This document shows, piece after piece, positions 21,776 to 23,114 of a stretch of DNA of 23,114 nt. Under the pieces are notes generated by a model, which worked only from the letters and a program-made list of their open reading frames with translations, ran no database searches and was not told the DNA's origin. The DNA is from a virus. The stretch lies in IMG/VR virus record IMGVR_UViG_3300026518_000061, positions 1 to 23,114 of that record, one strand, 5' to 3'. The position numbers and the translations under genes were made by a program. Within the stretch, counting starts at the first letter, position 1; each line of letters opens with the position of its first letter.

Positions 21776-22791
21776 TGTCTCAGAATAGTGTTGATTTCTC
21801 CACAGACCCTACAGGCGCTCAACTGCTTGACACCTTGCTTACAAACTTTCAGGAAAACTTCCATACCTGCAACATAGGAACTTCCACACCGTCCTATGCT
21901 GAGATCGGTACTCTATGGCTCGACAACACATCGAGTCCTTGGCAGCTTAAGATATACAACGGCACGAATAACATTGTTATTGGTTACGTGGATAATATAA
22001 ATCTTAACTTCTACCCCTCAAAGATCGCAGACAGCTCTATAACTACCACAAAGATCAATGCGCTGGCTGTTACAGCTGCCAAGATTGCTGCGGACGCTGT
22101 AACGACTGTCAAGATACTTGACGCTAATGTAACGACTGCTAAGATTGCTGATAACGCGGTTACTCTCGATAAGCTCAATGGGGGAACTGCTGACAGGTTG
22201 TTAGGTTTTGACGGGTCTGGTAATCCGAGCGAATATAGTGTAGGTACGGGTCTGAGTTTGAGCGGTAGTGTGTTGAACTTAAATACGACAAGCCCTTACA
22301 CGGTCATCGATAGGGATGTCATCACGTCCGCAACAACAGTAGATTACAGTAGTATTTTCGAAACGGGTAAGAATTACATCTTCTTGTTTGACAACATTAC
22401 ATGGTCTAGCAGTGACGCAGCTCCTTTCTTTAAGATCGAGAACGGCGGTTCATTCTTAAGCAGCTCTATATACTTTCAGGAGCTGCTTAAGGTACAGTCT
22501 GGAGCAACCCCTACATATCTATACAATACGGGCTTGTCTCAAGGAACTATTTCACAAAACCTCGACAGTGGTGTTTTCGGTTCTTTGCGGTTGATAGCTC
22601 CTTACGACACCGACAACTGTAAGGTTTACGTTGAGTGTTATGGTTATAGGCTCAGCGGAGGAACATACATTTACACCAAAGGGGAGTTCACATTAAACAC
22701 CGCCGCTCCTTTTACTGGTTTACAGTTCGGTATAGGTGGTAGAACCATGAACGGCGGTACTATAACAGTCATTGAAGAGGATCTGTCATGA
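21775..22791 (+). CDS. Tail fiber or tip appendage protein with ten-residue repeats
   Basis: A 338-residue protein. Residues 1-80 look like an attachment domain (TLWLDNTSSPWQLKIYNGTN). Residues 83-137 are repeats of ten residues with the consensus KI-x4-[VI]T-x2 (KIADSSITTT, KINALAVTAA, KIAADAVTTV, KILDANVTTA, KIADNAVTLD, then KLNGG), a pattern of trimeric phage fibers. After a short LLGFDGSGNPSEYSVGTGLS linker the C-terminal 180 residues are beta-rich and probably a receptor-binding or capping domain; no enzyme motif is seen. The start overlaps the J-like stop (TAATG) with GGAAGGG upstream. It is the second host-contact protein of the window. Confidence 0.75.
   Translation: MSQNSVDFSTDPTGAQLLDTLLTNFQENFHTCNIGTSTPSYAEIGTLWLDNTSSPWQLKIYNGTNNIVIGYVDNINLNFYPSKIADSSITTTKINALAVTAAKIAADAVTTVKILDANVTTAKIADNAVTLDKLNGGTADRLLGFDGSGNPSEYSVGTGLSLSGSVLNLNTTSPYTVIDRDVITSATTVDYSSIFETGKNYIFLFDNITWSSSDAAPFFKIENGGSFLSSSIYFQELLKVQSGATPTYLYNTGLSQGTISQNLDSGVFGSLRLIAPYDTDNCKVYVECYGYRLSGGTYIYTKGEFTLNTAAPFTGLQFGIGGRTMNGGTITVIEEDLS
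22021..22170 (+). repeat. Five in-frame 30-nt repeats in the fiber gene
   Basis: Five units of exactly 30 nt, each coding ten residues that begin Lys-Ile. Protein conservation is higher than DNA conservation, although two units share GTAACGACTG. The period keeps the frame, so gain or loss of units would change fiber length without a frameshift. Confidence 0.7.
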
Positions 22792-23084
22792 CAACTAAAA
22801 CTGTAATCTCCAGAAACGAACAAGGTGAGATCGTAAAAACTCAAGTCGAACTAACCCCGTCCGAAATTGACGCTAGAGCAGCAGAAGCACTGACGCAAGC
22901 CGCCGATAAAGAAGTGCAGGATGTTCTTGCTGCTAGAAACTCAGCGAGAAGGTCTGTAGAGATTCAGCTTGAATACATCGCTGAAAATGGTTTTCAAGCT
23001 TGGCTGGAGCGTGAGTATCAGATCAGACTTAACAACCCCAAACCAGGTCAATCAACCCCTAACATGGATGACCCGTCCTCATAA
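22788..23084 (+). CDS. Small hypothetical protein after the fiber gene
   Basis: A 98-residue, Glu/Ala-rich helical protein (SEIDARAAEALTQAADKEVQ, then DVLAARNSARRSVEIQLEYI) with a disordered end rich in Pro, Asn and Asp. The start overlaps the fiber stop (ATGA), so it is translated with the fiber. Genes in this place often encode fiber-assembly helpers or small structural proteins, but no family is recognised. Confidence 0.72.
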   Translation: MTTKTVISRNEQGEIVKTQVELTPSEIDARAAEALTQAADKEVQDVLAARNSARRSVEIQLEYIAENGFQAWLEREYQIRLNNPKPGQSTPNMDDPSS

Positions 23085-23096
23085 AAAGGAGTAATC

Positions 23097-23114
23097 ATGC
23101 TTATTCAAGTTATT
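23097..23114 (+). CDS. Start of a further gene, cut by the window edge
   Basis: Six codons are seen (Met-Leu-Ile-Gln-Val-Ile) after the strong SD AAAAGGAGTAATC. The gene continues the rightward unit. The hydrophobic start would fit a membrane protein such as a holin, but six residues cannot show it. Confidence 0.55.

Noticed and set aside
1-23114. CRISPR arrays, tRNA or rRNA genes, insertion sequences, integrase or att sites
   Set aside because: Reading by eye showed no regular spaced repeats of CRISPR type, no recognisable cloverleaf or rRNA sequence, and no transposase or integrase. A tRNA scan could still be run, but none is evident.

Overview
This window is part of the genome of a tailed double-stranded DNA phage (Caudoviricetes), or a prophage of that type. 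The signs are a packaging, head and neck block, a long-tail block with a lambda-type G/GT frameshift, a 791-residue tape measure protein, and tail-tip genes in the lambda order M, L, K, J. Together these point to a siphovirus. The promoter-like sites match the sigma-70 consensus and the tail-tip genes are of the lambda kind, so a Gram-negative proteobacterial host is likely. The host cannot be named from the window. No integrase, repressor, replication, lysis or tRNA gene was recognised, so the lifestyle is open.

Layout. (1) Positions 1-1356, minus strand: a tight cluster of small early or regulatory-type genes. Two of them, of 30 and 52 residues, are very short but have convincing ribosome binding sites. 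The cluster has a near-consensus promoter whose -10 lies inside a perfect 17-bp palindrome, and a small helix-turn-helix (HTH) gene lies upstream. (2) Positions 1357-2159: about 800 bases without a supportable gene, packed with direct repeats, palindromes and recurring short words. It separates the leftward genes from the rightward virion genes and is a good candidate for an origin, operator cluster or cos/pac region. (3) Positions 2160-6934, plus strand: zinc-ribbon peptide, small and large terminase, portal and scaffold, ending in a strong terminator. (4) Positions 7016-11952: a promoter and long leader, P22-type major capsid protein, an intercistronic stem-loop, a possible decoration protein, a HeH-domain protein, head-tail connector, head closure protein, a MuF-type protein, an HK97 gp10-like protein and a tail terminator. 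(5) Positions 11978-12796: an AlpA/MerR-type DNA-binding protein with its own promoter-like sequence, inserted between neck and tail genes. (6) Positions 12802-23114: major tail protein with an Ig-like domain, frameshifted tail chaperones, tape measure, M-, L- and K-like tail-tip proteins, a J-like central fiber, a side or tip fiber with ten-residue repeats, a small possible fiber-associated protein, and the start of one more gene.

How it works together. Terminases cut DNA and drive it through the portal into a scaffold-assembled capsid. Connector and closure proteins finish the head. The tail tube polymerises along the tape measure with the G/GT chaperones and is capped by the terminator, and the J-like protein with the fiber contacts the host. 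Most plus-strand genes overlap by 1 to 44 nt or abut, so translational coupling is likely. The exceptions are three gaps, before the capsid gene, the HTH gene and the major tail gene, and each holds a sigma-70-like promoter candidate. The most unusual items are the HTH gene inside the tail block, the repeat-rich intergenic region, and the leader and terminator arrangement around the capsid gene.
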